Positions 33,308-45,570 of a stretch of 64,000 nucleotides of DNA are shown here, piece by piece. Each line of letters opens with the position of its first letter. Position 1 is the first letter of the stretch. The notes beneath the pieces are model-generated. The model was not told where the DNA came from and did not search any database. It worked only from the letters and a program-made list of their open reading frames with translations. A program made the position numbers and the translations under genes. The stretch comes from Anthopleura xanthogrammica (Eukaryota > Cnidaria > Anthozoa > Actiniaria > Actiniidae), in the NCBI GenBank assembly GCA_964019055.1, contig OZ025215.1:5807770-5871769 (forward strand). The letters are read 5' to 3'.

Positions 33308-34830
33308 CTGGAATGGAATCTTAACCTAAAAAAAGCAAATTAAAGTTCGGCTGACAAGAATTGCCGCTTAGTGTAGATGGCAGCTGTAATACTAATGGAT
33401 TTTTTGAATAACTTTAATTAATTTGAATTGTGACTAGTATCGATAATTAATTTTATGATATTCAGAACTCTCTAGTGACTAGCTATGCCGCTAACAGGTA
33501 ACCTATAAGAGGAGTTAGACAAGTTGAAATATGATTTAACCAGCAGTGTGAATTAGTCAACAAGAAAGCAAAAAGATTGCCTTTTATTACTTGTGGAACC
33601 TTTGGCGTAACTTTAGACAATGAAACTAATGTAATGCACCCTTTGATTCTGAGCCGTAGGAGTTACCGAAAAAAAGCTTGAATGAGTTTTCTAGAAGTGC
33701 AAAATGGAAATGATGACCTTTAATCATCCCTTCAAACAAGTCCAGAACCTGATTGCTTAATGTCTCTCCTTTACGAAAACCTTAGCAGTTAAGGGTTTGC
33801 AATCTGACGTTTTGCTTGCTTTATTGATTCTAACATTTTCAGACTTCAGAAAGTATTTTTGTTTCCATAACTGGCTGGCGTAGATCAATCTAGGCTTACC
33901 TCACATGAAACTTCTGAAAGATCTTGCTAATCAATCTCTGGCAATGCTCGATGAAAATATTGATGGCTGCCTATCCTTCGTGCTAGGGGTCCGTGGTGTC
34001 AGTGATAATGACTGATCAAGAGGATGGCTTTTTAAGGGAATTGAGGCTTTTCATTTAAAATCTATTGTAAAAAAGTGTGCTTTCCATCAGCTCTAATTAC
34101 GATTTTAAAACTATTTAATATTTAACAATCTAATATGCACTTTTAGCAACAAATTAAAAAAAATAATCTTTTGTTCAATAAAAACGTTTAGGATCAAATG
34201 AAAATGAAGTTGATCAGCTGGCAAAAATTAACCTTGGAATTGAATGCTCTTGTCATCAGCTTTGTCATCAGCTTTTGTCATCAGCTTTTACGTTCACCAA
34301 AACGTAGCATACAAATTAGAGCAAATTAAAATAATTGAAGTTCAAAAGAAATAATTAATGTGTCAGAGTTTTCTAAGAATCCATATCAATGAAGGGCTGG
34401 AAACCTGTTACAGCAATCATTAACAGGACTTTTATATTTGGTGTAATTTTAACCATTGAATGAAAGACTAAGTGTCATTACTTTGAGGATAAGATTATTG
34501 TTTGAGTTTCGTTCATATTTATGCATCTAACTTTCTAGATATTGTAAAGCGTAATAATGTTTAAACGTGCTCATATTGTAAGGTAGCTAATAAATTTCTG
34601 ATCAAAAAATAGGTGAAAAAAATGAGAATAACCAACCTAATTATTAAAAAGAAAATGAAAAAAACAAAGATTGATCACAATGTTTTTTGCACGTATTACA
34701 GAAACGGAACATTAACAGCTAAAGCTGATATCCCATACATGGAGAATATTTAATTTTCAACTTACATGAACAAAACTAATAAGAGACTAAGAAAAGAAAA
34801 GCCGTCCCTAAAATCAATAAAAGATAAACT

Positions 34831-34876
34831 GCCGAAACCCGGGATTGTTCAGAGTTCCTACGAACTCTCCGGATTT

Positions 34877-34926
<50 letters not shown>

Positions 34927-34932
34927 TTCGGC
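34831..34932 (-). tRNA. tRNA-Phe(GAA)-like gene with 29-nt insertion (unit B)
   Basis: On the minus strand: acceptor stem GCCGAAA/TTTCGGC, a D arm, anticodon arm TCAGA-CTGAAGA-TCTGA with GAA, and a T arm reading GGTTCAAATCC. Instead of closing at once, 29 extra bases follow, including the hairpin AGAGTTC-GTAG-GAACTCT and a repeat of AATCC. CCCGGG then leads to the acceptor stem. Length is 102 nt instead of about 73. The A box, B box and a TTTT terminator 9 nt downstream look intact, so Pol III transcription is plausible. Whether it is a functional tRNA is doubtful. Confidence 0.7.
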
Positions 34933-35015
34933 TTATATGATGAAAAGTCAAGGCATGGATGATTACAAGAAGAATAAAGAGGTCAATTATTCATTCATTC
35001 GTTAATCATAGCAGA

Positions 35016-35160
35016 GCTCCACCGCGAGCGGAGCACCATACCTAAACTTGAAAAAATGGTAACATCGAGTTGATTTTTCATGCCTTGATTAAATCATTTC
35101 TTGTTTGACGACGACGACTGTACCCGCACCACAGGGTTCCCGTCTTATTTCAAAGCAAAA
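35016..35160. repeat. Dispersed repeat with (GAC)n core (unit B)
   Basis: Same flanks as 1734-2037 (GCGAGCGGAGCACCATAC and CACAGGGTTCCCG), but with a short GACGACGACGAC core in place of (CATA)n. Confidence 0.6.
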
Positions 35161-35998
35161 CTCGCTAATGTACAGAAAACATCACTAACAATAGCAATAG
35201 TGTATTCAAAGATGTACGTTTTAACTATGACTCAAAATACAAAAGTCATGTCTATCTTAAATTGAACGAAAATCATTTTTTTGATTTCGCCAAAAGAAGA
35301 TTTACGATACGACATCCAGAAGATGTGGCCTAAAGACCAGAAAAAACGTGGTTAATATTATTTCAATTAAACCTAACGAAACAATCCTTTTGTTAACAGC
35401 TCTGAGTGTTTTTCTTTTCTTTTCTTTTCTTTTCCTTTTTTCAACGAGCCACGCAAAGACAAGAAAACTCATTTAAGATTTCAAGGGGAATATATCACTC
35501 ACTGATAGTAGTGTATTATATCAAAGGCCGGTGTCGAGAAGAGCAGACATTTTATCCGTGTATAAGAAATGAGTCTATATGTAGAACACAAAAGAACTAC
35601 ACAAGACTGACGTGCATTTGAGCTATTATATTTCTGAAATCGGGTCCACTGATAATGGCCTATTTTTTAATCTTATTCTGATTTCAGATGCAGACGACTT
35701 TCAAGCGTGCGCCGCTAAAACAACATTAACATCTATTATCATCACTTTACCAGGCCAAATACCAAACTGCCCTCTTGAAAACGCGCGCCTAGGGGGCGTA
35801 AATGAATTTTGGCGGGCCGCAAATGATACCGCATCAGCCTTGATGCTGATTGGCCAACAAGTGCTCGTACGATCGTTCTCGACCAATCAGATGTGAATGA
35901 GAAAACCATTCGAAAGCGCGCGAGATTTACACGGCGACTCAACTTTTATATTTTTAATTTTGAAGCAGCATTATTTGTGGTCTAAAGTATTAACTATT

Positions 35999-36201
35999 AT
36001 GGCGGAATATCCAAATTTTGAACTGGAATTAGAGAGCAGTCAAAGTTCCGACTTAGGCCAGGAGCAGCTTGACGAGATAGAAGGAAAAGCTTAAGCGAAG
36101 AATACTAAAAGAGCAACAGAATGGGGCCTGAACAAATTTTACAAATATAGCGAGAAACGAAAGATTAATGTTGACTTAAAAACAATTGCTCCGAAAGCCT
36201 G
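35999..36201 (+). pseudogene. Exon fragment like DUF3504/Crypton-type recombinase N-terminus
   Basis: The frame from the ATG reads MAEYPNFELELESSQ and has a TAA at 36092-36094. The same frame continues NTKRATEWGLNKFYKYSEKR up to a donor-like GGTAAAG at 36201. This resembles the N-terminal segment of DUF3504 (ZMYM/Crypton-type tyrosine recombinase) proteins. No catalytic region is present. It lies inside an insertion of about 590 bp that is missing from the other tails. Confidence 0.4.
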
Positions 36202-36713
36202 GTAAAGTGATGATAATGAGAATAACATAACTTTTGTTAACTCGCTACGCTCGGGCGCAAATGACGCTACTCGGGCCGCAAATAAACAATATGCCCTCCA
36301 AAAGTCATGTTATTGTCCTATTGCGATTATATATTTATTTATTTAGCTTCGACTTTTTATAGATGAAATCAACTGAACGTAAATGAGAAAAAGAAATTGA
36401 AATGAAAATAGTGAATTGGATGACAGGGACACCACAACAGCTTTCGCTAATTACTGTGGGCTCATTAGTTACATAGAGATAATTTACCAAAGCAATAAAA
36501 CATAAAAATACACATATATAAGTTTAGAGATGTGTGAATCTTGACTTGCTCGACTTGCAGATGAAAAGTGGCGGGAAGCTTTGCCAGAATCTTCCAAACG
36601 TTTTTAAATGTTTCGAATCCAAAACCATGGTTTACGATAACGAGATCTATACAAGGATTACGTTGCAAACGTTAAAAAGTCAGGATTAGTAATTAGAGAG
36701 TTTGTCAAGAAAT

Positions 36714-36907
36714 AGACCTCATCGGCTTGGGTGTAATGTTGTCCCATTTCAGACCACGTGTCATTCCCCAGAGTATCATTTCATTGTTTAACGGTTGCGC
36801 ATGAGAAGACACATGAATATGGATACAACTCAAACAAAGAATCTTATTCTCAAGAGAATGACACGTGGTCTGAAATGGGACAACATTACCCCAAGCCGAT
36901 GAGGTCT
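36714..36907. mobile_element. AT-site MITE (194 bp)
   Basis: Ends AGACCTCATCGGCTTGGG and its inverse, extending about 55 bp (TGTTGTCCCATTTCAGACC). Empty sites at 983-995 and 44819-44829 (CAAGAAATTCCCAAATG) give a 2-bp AT duplication. The TSD fits an ISL2EU-like class, but the ends differ from the element at 2038-7100. Confidence 0.75.
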
Positions 36908-37644
36908 ATTCCCAAATGTAATGCCCGGGTGTTAGTCACAGTAGCTGTCGAGTCGTCAGGTCATCTATGATTCCTTTAGACGTGACCGAGAATATATTAG
37001 TAACGTAAAATGTCTAATAATTAAATGTAATATTTCCCCTCAAGCTATTTGTGGTTGCTTTTTATACAGTAAAAGAAGAGGGGGAAATAAGAAACAACAA
37101 AGAAATAAGTAGGGAATATAGAAAAAAACAAATAAAATCATGTGTGACTAGAGTTGCTTGGAGTTGGTATTTGTGTTTTGAGGATTTTCCGTCCCCTAGC
37201 TTGGCAACCCGTTCTACTGTTTTTAGAATTTTAGATGTATGCATGCACACAGTACCTTGTAGGCGTCACAGCAGTAGATATCAACCAAGTTTATTAGGAT
37301 TGCTTTCGTTTTTTCTCTGGAGCTTCGTCTTGAATGGCTTTGTGCGTAATCACTCAACCAAAGTGGGTTATTTACTTTGTTAAAGGAGGCATAGGGAACC
37401 CGGCTTCGATAAGTAGCCTTTAAAATATGTATGACTTTAATTTATTGACGGGTTCCCTGTGTATTTAGCTCAATGAACAAGATCGTACAAAGGTCGCGGG
37501 TTTCCTGTGGCGTAAAATGAGACCTCAACAACGGCCGTAATTCCCCACTATCGTTCGTTTGTTTTTTCGCTTATAAAATCATTACACAAACAATAAGCAA
37601 CAGACCAACATGGAGGAAAGGAGATTTAATGCATTCGTCTTCAC

Positions 37645-39060
37645 TTTTTACTTTATATATTCTTGAGCTACTTAATCTTATATACAGCTATTTCACAAAA
37701 CGTTGAATACTGAATACTGCATATAGCTGTATATATTATGACAGTCATATATTATCCCTTATTAGTATAAATACAAAGGTGATTATACAAAATCGCGCGC
37801 TCTGATTGGTTTTCTATCTCGGATTATCAGCCGATAATCACCTTTTCGGACAAAATGGCTGTCAGCGTGACCGTCGCGCTTTTAAAAAATGAAATAAACG
37901 AGGCTAAGCCTGTGCAAATGAGTCCGTGGTCTTCAAAAACAGAGGTTTGCATCGAATACGAAACTGGTCTATTGCAGATTAATTATATTAAAAAAATCAT
38001 AACTCTTAAAAATCACAAAGAGTAAGTCAGGAATTAGTACAAATATTACTTAAGGTCTGGCCATCCACCAACAGTCAAATACTTTAGTACTAGGGGGAAA
38101 TTACTAGGTGAGTCAATCTCGATTGACATCACTGTCCAATCAGATTGCTAGGCTGAAAAAAATCAAAAACAATAAGAAATAAAAATAATTCTAGATCATG
38201 ACGAGTTGAACCTGGCCTTATATAATGCAGTCTTGTTGAATTCATATATTTTCGACAAAAAGCTTTATTTTTTAGTAAAATTGCCCATAAAAACTAAAAT
38301 TTTAAGCCAGAATTCATCGAATAAAGCCGCCGAAGACTGAAGCATTCAGCATCTTATAAAATGACGTCACACCTACCACCCAATCAGCGCGCGATCTATA
38401 TTTAGCCAAGCTAGCAACCTAATGGGTCAACGATTTATTGGGAGATGGACTCCTCTAGTAAGTTTCCCGGTTGGACCTTTTGAGGGGTTGGACAGGTTTA
38501 TAGATTAGCTGCCTCGTTTGAGCCCAAAATAAACACATTACTGTAGTTTTGAGTATATCACGTGACTCGTCGTAAACAAGCTTATAATAAAAGTGATTTT
38601 AACAAAAGTGAACATTCAGCCAGAGGCAGGTTTACAAAGTGTTTTCAAGCTTTTAATTATTCTAAGTGCAGTTAGGATTATAACATTCTTTAACGACAAT
38701 TCGAATGTGCAGTCAGGAATGTGTACAAGGCTTCCTTGACGACGTTTGTGAAAATTGATATGTTCTATCTCACAATTAAAAGTTCATAATTAGTCTTATA
38801 TATTTTCTAAACTTTAGTTAGTCCCACTACACTGTTTTCCTTTAATTTGCGTACGTTTTACTTTAACAGTTATCTTTTCTATATTTCAATAACCTTTTGT
38901 AAGCTTAAAAACAAAACAGATCAACGCATTTATTCAAGTTGATGAGTCTGACCTGCAATTCAGATTTGGGCTCAATCATTCCACTGAGCTGCAAAAAGCA
39001 TCGTCAAATACTCCAGTTTTAGAATACTCCAGTTTCGCATTCGTTCGAATTCGTTTCGCG
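37645..39060. other. Junction of units B and C, no gene
   Basis: At about 37645 the tail jumps to sequence matching 23713-23832 of unit A and then to the 5' side of unit C. From about 38268 the sequence matches 30015 onward of unit B. The segment includes a GCGCGCTCTGATTGG motif at 37793. No supported coding frame. Confidence 0.6.
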
Positions 39061-39263
39061 TTTATAAGTCAGCTATTCAAATACACCATTAAAAGTCCGT
39101 GGAATTGGTATTATTCAACTTGCACATTCTTTACATTACAGTTGGCTGTTGCTAATGATTTGCAAAAGTCAACTGTAATGTAAAGAATGTGTAAGTTGAA
39201 CTATACCAATGTTTTGAAATCCCACGGACTTTTAATGATGTCGTTGAATAGCTGACTTATAAA
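39061..39263. repeat. Foldback element (unit C)
   Basis: Copy of the element at 31670-31872 with the same arms. Confidence 0.75.
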
Positions 39264-39364
39264 CGAGGCTAAGCCTGTGCAAATGAGTCCGTGGTCTTCA
39301 AAAACAACGGTTCGCATCGAATGCAAAACTGGTCTATTGCGCTTTTTGCATACAGTTTGTTGAA

Positions 39365-40254
39365 CATCGCCAGAAAACCGCGACATGCAAATGCGGTCAG
39401 CAGTATTCAATGGGTGCATTGCGTATGCGTTTAATAAGTGGAAAAAGAAAAAATCTACTCTATCGAAGATATTTAAACAAGGGAATTAAGATTAAGGCCC
39501 ATCTCGACTTTATCTTAGAATTTTTTTAGTAGAAACTCGCGCGTTTTTCAAAAGTTCCCGCAAGTTTAGTAAAGACCGCTGACATTTCTGATTCATTCGC
39601 GGGCTTACGGACCTTCCTGCGACGGTACATACATTTGGGCGCTATTTTCTGGGGATCCCACTGGATATTCGGACCAAATATGCTATTGTGTGCCCCTATC
39701 GAGAGTTGCTCTTCAAAATGGCGTTTCAACTACGAGATTTGGTTTATTCTTTGCGAAGATATCAAGCCCCGAAGTCAGGGCATTTTGCGAACTTTAACGG
39801 GGAAACATGGAGGTATTTTTAAGCAGTTTAACTGCTGTTATTGTTCAGAAATCGAAAGGAAACCTCAGATTTTATCCTAGAGCCGAGACTTGTTTCGAGC
39901 TGGTGCTCAAATGATTAAACAATATTTCTGAATGCACACATTTAACTTTCGTTTATTTTTCCGTTCTCATACAAACCTCTGCTTTCAGTGCAATTTCTCT
40001 AGGAGTCATTTTGAAATTTAAAAAGGAAACCTCAAATTTAGATTAAAGTAATATATTTCTTGCAGGTTATACTGTCCTATAAATGAATTACAAATTGTGA
40101 TGCACACATTTTTGATCCGCCAACACACAGGCTATATTTTAGACACTTTTTGTTTTAAACCCATACATTTCTTATAACTTTTCGCCGGCCGTATTTTCCT
40201 CTGAGCCGGGTTAACCATGCGTGACATGGGTAGCGGCGCGGTTTTCTGGCGATG
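39365..40254. mobile_element. Non-autonomous element, CATYGCCAGAAA family (890 bp)
   Basis: Ends CATCGCCAGAAAACCGCG and CGCGGTTTTCTGGCGATG. Units B and E lack it (E: GTTGAATCTGTTATTG near 59033). Only one flanking base (A) seems duplicated. It shares CCCATACATTTCYTATAA near its right end with the element at 53436-54570. No transposase frame. Confidence 0.75.
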
Positions 40255-40354
40255 ATCCGTTATTGTAGTTCATCAAGTATATAACCTAGGCGAAATGACG
40301 ATATTTGAATGGGCAAAAAAAAGCAGTGGTAAATTTTAAGAGAAAGTCACGTGG

Positions 40355-41579
40355 TTAGACAGCTGTTCCAAACCACCACTGGGTGGTAGATGAAGGCGAA
40401 GATGAGCATCGATGAGCTGGGTTTATAACCCCGTATCTTCCAAAATTGTCGCACCAATTATTATTATTACCAGTAGTGCTGCCTTTCCGTCCATCCCACT
40501 GACACTTTATGCCTGTCCATCTGCCACGTCCACTATCAACAAATGGATGCATAGCAGAGTCTTGCCTGAAATGTGTGGTGCAGTTCTGACAGCTGATGCC
40601 ACGCACATCGATGTACCCGACTTTAGCACATGTGGCCCCCATTTCATACGTCATAACATCCATTTCACTGAGACGTCCCCGGATGTAGTCTGTCTTGACC
40701 AGTCCATCAGTGTCATACTTACAAGTGGCTCTCCAGTGAGTAGCATCACGTTTGACGTGTTGCATTGTATTGCGTGACATGCGATAGTCAGACCAGTTGG
40801 GAGGGTTTTCTTCGTTGGATGGAAAATCCTTTGTCATGGATGCCGCTTTGAATTTTTCTTTTTTTGAAAGCGCAAATGACTCGATCAAAGTCCACACCAT
40901 CCCCGGCTCTGACGTCATATCACAGTACACCTTCAACGCACTACCATTGGTTGTTTGGATTGGATAGATGTTAGGAACAGACCTTGTGCTATACCCAGCA
41001 CATGAAGGAGGAATCTGACAAACTCTTCCACCAAAACCCTGTGGACATTTGCACTGAAACTTACGTGTGACGTTTTGGCACATTTCGATGCAGGTTCCAC
41101 CGTTTAGACAAGGTTGAGAATAACGACAACAGCCGTTATGACACTGACTTGAACAACCAAGACTGTTGGACTGCAATATATTTAAAACTTATTAATAAAA
41201 ATTGCGATGCATTTTTGCCCTGTGTTAGTATTATTTCTGATTTATGTACCTTTTTAAACTGTTGCTTCAGCTCGTAGTATTTGTATCCAGCCAATGGTTT
41301 GACAAGGTCAGGAGCTGTGTGTCTGTCCTCGTCGATCAGCTCACATCGTCTACCAGATAGTTGATAGGACACACATCGACAGTCATGAATACAGACACTG
41401 AAGCACTCCTGTACGGTTTTGGTGGTCAGGTTTTTGTAGGATCGTCCAAGCAGGGCGTGGTCTTTGACGTGGTTACTCTCTTTGAATATGCCAGTGTATC
41501 TGACCACTGGACAGGTTTCTTCAGCCGCTACTGTCTTCAGAACTTGTATACAAGCAAGTATGATACTTAGCGTAGCCAT
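40355..41579 (-). CDS. Secreted PAN-EGF-fibrinogen-like protein, gene C
   Basis: Exon 1 41579-41250, exon 2 41170-40355, phase 0, 381 aa. Nearly identical to gene B through the signal peptide, PAN and EGF parts. Substitutions cluster in the C-terminal half (for example GATCAKVGYIDVRG where B has GYTCARVEYINVRG). It ends WWFGTAV and all cysteines are retained. If the exon 1 donor is ignored the frame runs 36 codons into the intron, which is not expected to be used. Confidence 0.85.
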
Positions 41580-43003
41580 CTGGAATGGAATCTTAACCTA
41601 AAAAAAAAACAGATTAAAGCTCGGCTGACAAGAATTGCCGCTTAGTGTAGATGGCAGCTGTAATACTAATGGATTTTTTGAATAACTTTAATTCATTTAA
41701 ATTGTGACTAGCATCGCTAATTAATTTTATGATATTCAGAACTCTCTAGTGACTAGCTATGCCGCTAACAGGTAACCTATAAGAGGAGTTAGACAAGTTG
41801 AAATATGATTTAACCATCAATGTGAATTAGTCAACAAGAAAGCAAAAAGATTGCCTTTTATTACTTGTGGAACCTTTGGCGTAACTTTAGACAATGAAAC
41901 TAATGTAATGCACCCTTTGATTCTGAGCCGTACGAGTTACCGAAAAAAAGCTTGAATGAGTTTTCTAGAAGTGCAAAGTTGAAATGATGACCTTTAATCA
42001 TCCCTGCAAACAAGTCCAGAACCTGATTGCTTAATGTCTCTCCTTTACGAAAACCTTAGCAGTTAAGGGTTTGCAATCTGACGTTTTGCTTGCTTTATTG
42101 ACTCTAACATTTTCAGACTTCAGAAAGTATTTTTTTGTTTCCATAACTGGCTGGCGTAGATCAATCTAGGCTTACCTCAAATGAAACTCCTGAAAGATCT
42201 TGGGCTGATATCTCTGGCAATGCTCGATGAAAATATTGATGGCTGTCTGTCCTTCGTTCTGGGGTTCCGTGGTGTCAGTGATAATGACTGATCAAGAGGA
42301 AGCCTTTTTAAGGGAATTGAGGCTTTTCATTTAAAATCTATTGTAAAAAAGTGTACTTTCCATCAGCTCTAATTACGATTTTAAAACTATTTAATATTTA
42401 ACAATCTAATATGCACTTTTAGCAACAAATTTAAAAAATAATCTTTTGTTCAATAAAAACGTTTAGGATCAGATGACAATGAAATTGATCAGCTGGCAAA
42501 AATTAACCTTGGAATTGGATGCTCTTGTCATCAGCTTTTGTCATCAGCTTTTACGTTCACCAAAACGTAGCATACAAATTAGAGGAATTTAAAATAATTG
42601 AAGTTCAAAAGAAATAATTAATGTGTCAGAGTTTACTAAGAATCCATATCAATGAAGGGCTGGAAACCTGTTATAGCAATCATTAACAGGACTTTTATAT
42701 TTGGTGTAATTTTAACCATTGAATGAAAGACTAAGTGTCATTACTTTGAGGATAAGATTATTGTTTGAGTTTCGTTCTTATTTATGCATCTAACTTTCTA
42801 GATATTGTAAAGCGTAATAATGTTTTAAAACGTGCTCATATTGTAATAAATTTCTGATGAAAAAATAGGTGAAAAAACGAAATATTAACAGCTAAAGCTG
42901 ATATCCCATACATGGAGAATAATTGATTTTCACCTTACAAGAACAAAACTAATCAGAGACTAAGAAAAGAAAAGCCGTCCCTAAAATCAATAAAAGATAA
43001 ACT

Positions 43004-43049
43004 GCCGAAACCCGGGATTGTTCAGAGTTCCTACGAACTCTCCGGATTT

Positions 43050-43099
<50 letters not shown>

Positions 43100-43105
43100 T
43101 TCGGC
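43004..43105 (-). tRNA. tRNA-Phe(GAA)-like gene with 29-nt insertion (unit C)
   Basis: Identical in structure to 34831-34932, with the same insertion and hairpin, intact stems and a downstream TTTT. It arose by duplication of the unit. Confidence 0.7.
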
Positions 43106-43189
43106 TTATATGATGAAAAGTCAAGGCATGAATGATTACAAGAAGAATAAAGAGGTATAATATTCATTCATTAGTTAATAGCAGAGCTC

Positions 43190-43345
43190 CACCGCGAGCG
43201 GAGCACCATACCTAAACTTGAAAAAATGGTAACATCGAGTTGATTTTTCATGGCTTGATTAAATCATTTCTTGTTTGACGACGACAACCACGACGACGAC
43301 CGTACCCGCACCACAGGGTTCCCGTCTTATTTCAAAGCAAAACTC
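43190..43345. repeat. Dispersed repeat with (GAC)n core (unit C)
   Basis: Same flanks as 35016-35160. The core is GACGACAACCACGACGACGAC. The MITE at 43357 is inserted just downstream. Confidence 0.6.
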
Positions 43346-43356
43346 GCAAATGTACA

Positions 43357-43747
43357 TAGGGAGCCCGGCTTTCCTTTGCCGCATTCAATATTCATTATTC
43401 TTTACGTAATTGCTTTTTATGGGTTTCCTGTGGTTTGGGATTGGTTTACGTTTGACATGGTTGACGGTTACACAAGATGTAATCAGATCTGTACTGTAAA
43501 TTGATAGCCAATTAAATTGTTGGTAACGCACTCTCTTCTTTTGAATGCTTTATAGAAAGTGCGTTACATTCAAACAACACAGGCAACCCATAAAGAGCAC
43601 TTTACCAACGGTTATCAATTTACAGTACAGATCTGATTACAGCTTGTGTAACCGAAGCCGATCTTAAACCTCAGGAAACACATAAAAAGCAATTACGTAA
43701 AGAATAATGAATATTGAATGCGGCAAAGGAAAGCCGGGCTCCCTGTG
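43357..43747. mobile_element. MITE with 9-bp target duplication (391 bp)
   Basis: Flanked by AAATGTACA (43348-43356, 43748-43756); the empty site is in unit E at about 61858. Inverted arms of about 150 bp start AGGGAGCCCGGCTTTCC and include GATCTGTACTGTAAATTGAT. A 9-bp duplication suggests a Mutator-like relative. No gene. Confidence 0.8.
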
Positions 43748-43977
43748 AAATGTACAGAAAACATCACTAACAATAGCAATAGTGTATTCAAAGATGTACG
43801 TTTAACTATGACTCAAAACACAACAGTCATGTTTATCTTAAATTGAACGAAAATCATTTTTTTGATTTCGCCAAAAGAAGATTTACGATACGACATCCAG
43901 AAGATGTGACTTAAGACCAGAAAAAACGTGGTTAATATTATTAATTCAATTAAACCTAACGAAAGTGCTCTAAGTGT

Positions 43978-44040
43978 TTTTCTTTTCTTTTCTTTTCTTT
44001 TCTTTTCTTTGCTTTTTTCTTTTTTCTTTTCTTTTTTTCA
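43978..44040. repeat. (TTTTC)n tract
   Basis: Low-complexity pyrimidine repeat. Shorter copies at about 175-200, 35410-35440 and 62110-62142 in the other tails. Confidence 0.8.
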
Positions 44041-44285
44041 ACGAGCCACGCAAAGACAAGAAAATTCATTTAAGATTTCAAGGGGAATATATCACTCACT
44101 GATAGTAGTGTATTATATCAAAGACAGGTGTCGAAAAGAGCAGACATTTTATCCGTGTATAAGAAATGAGTCTATATGTAGAACACAAAAGAAACTACAC
44201 AAGACTGACGTGCATATGAGCTATTATATTTCTGAAATTGGGTCCACTGATAATGGCGTATTTTTTAATCTTATTCCGATTTCAG

Positions 44286-44851
44286 ATGCAGACGACCTTC
44301 AGTCGTGCGCCGCCAAAAACAACATTATCATCAATGCCATTATTTATTTATTGAGCTTCGACTTTTTCTAGATGAAATCAACTGAACGTAAATGAGAAAA
44401 AGAAATCGAAATGAAAATAGTGAATTGGATGGCAGGGACACCACAACAGCTTCCGCTAATTACTGCAGGCCCTTAATCGAATTCTGTTAATAATAGATAC
44501 AAATTATTATGTTCAGTAAAAGAAATAATTGAATGGCGGGGACTCCACAACAGCTTTCGCCAATTACCATGGGCCCATTAGTTACATAGAGATAATTTAC
44601 CAAAGCAATAAAACATAAAAATACACATATATTAGTTTAGAGATGTGTGAATCTTGACTTGCTCGACTTGCAGATGAAAAGTGGCGGGAAGCTTTGCCAG
44701 GCTCTTCCAAACGTTTTAAATGTTTCGAATCCAAAACCATGGTTTACGATAACGAGATCTATACAAGGATTGCGTTGCAAACTTTAAAAAGTCTGCATTA
44801 GTAATTAGAGAGTTTGTCAAGAAATTCCCAAATGTAATGCCCGGGTTTTAG
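44286..44851 (+). pseudogene. Broken cysteine-rich exon (unit C tail)
   Basis: Close copy of 450-1014: DADDLQSCAAKNN after the acceptor, the same interruption, then the CFESK piece and a stop. Confidence 0.55.
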
Positions 44852-45570
44852 TCACGCTAGCTGCCGAGTCGTCAGGCAATCTATGATTCCTTTAGACGTG
44901 ACCGAGAATGTATTAGTAACGTAAAATGTCTCATAATTAAATGTAATATTTCCCCTCAAGCTATTTGTGGTTGCTTTTTATACAGCAAAAGAAGAGGGGA
45001 AAAATAAGAAACAATAAAGAAATAAGTAGGGAATATAGAAAAAAAAATAAAATAAAATCATGTGTGACTAGAGTTGCTTGGAGTTGGTATTTGTGTTTTG
45101 AGGATTTTCCGTTCCCTTGCTTGGCAACCCGTTCTACTGTTTTTAGAATTTTAGATGTATGTATGCACACAGTGCCTTGTAGGCGTCACAGCAGTAGATA
45201 TCAACCAAGTTTATTAGGATTGCTTTCGTTTTTTCTCTGGAGCCTCGTCTTGAATGGCTTTGTGCGTAATCACTCAACCAAAGTGGGTTATTTACTTTGT
45301 TAGAAGAGGCACAGGGAACCCGGCTTCGGTAAGTAGCCTTTAAAATATGTATGACTTTAATTTATTGACGGGTTCCCTGTGTCTTTAGCTCAATGAACAA
45401 GATCGTACAAAGGTCGCGGGTTTCCTGTGGCGTAAAATGAGACCTCAACAACGGCCGTAATTCCCCACTATCGTTCGTTCGTTTTTTCGCTTATAAAATC
45501 ATTATACAAACAATAAGCAACAGACCAACATGGAGGAAAGGAGATTTAATGCATTCGTCTTCATTTTTTA

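Larger units (their letters stand above)
35688..36935 (+). pseudogene. Broken cysteine-rich exon (unit B tail)
   Basis: Homologous to 450-1014, starting DADDFQACAAK after an acceptor. It is interrupted near 35749-36340 by a fragment of another element and at 36714-36907 by a MITE. The final piece still ends in MPGC before the stop, matching the terminal Cys of the intact copies. Confidence 0.55.

Noticed and set aside
41136..41249. Extension of gene C exon 1 beyond the donor
   Set aside because: Conserved GT donor and phase-0 acceptor in A, B, C and E support splicing here.
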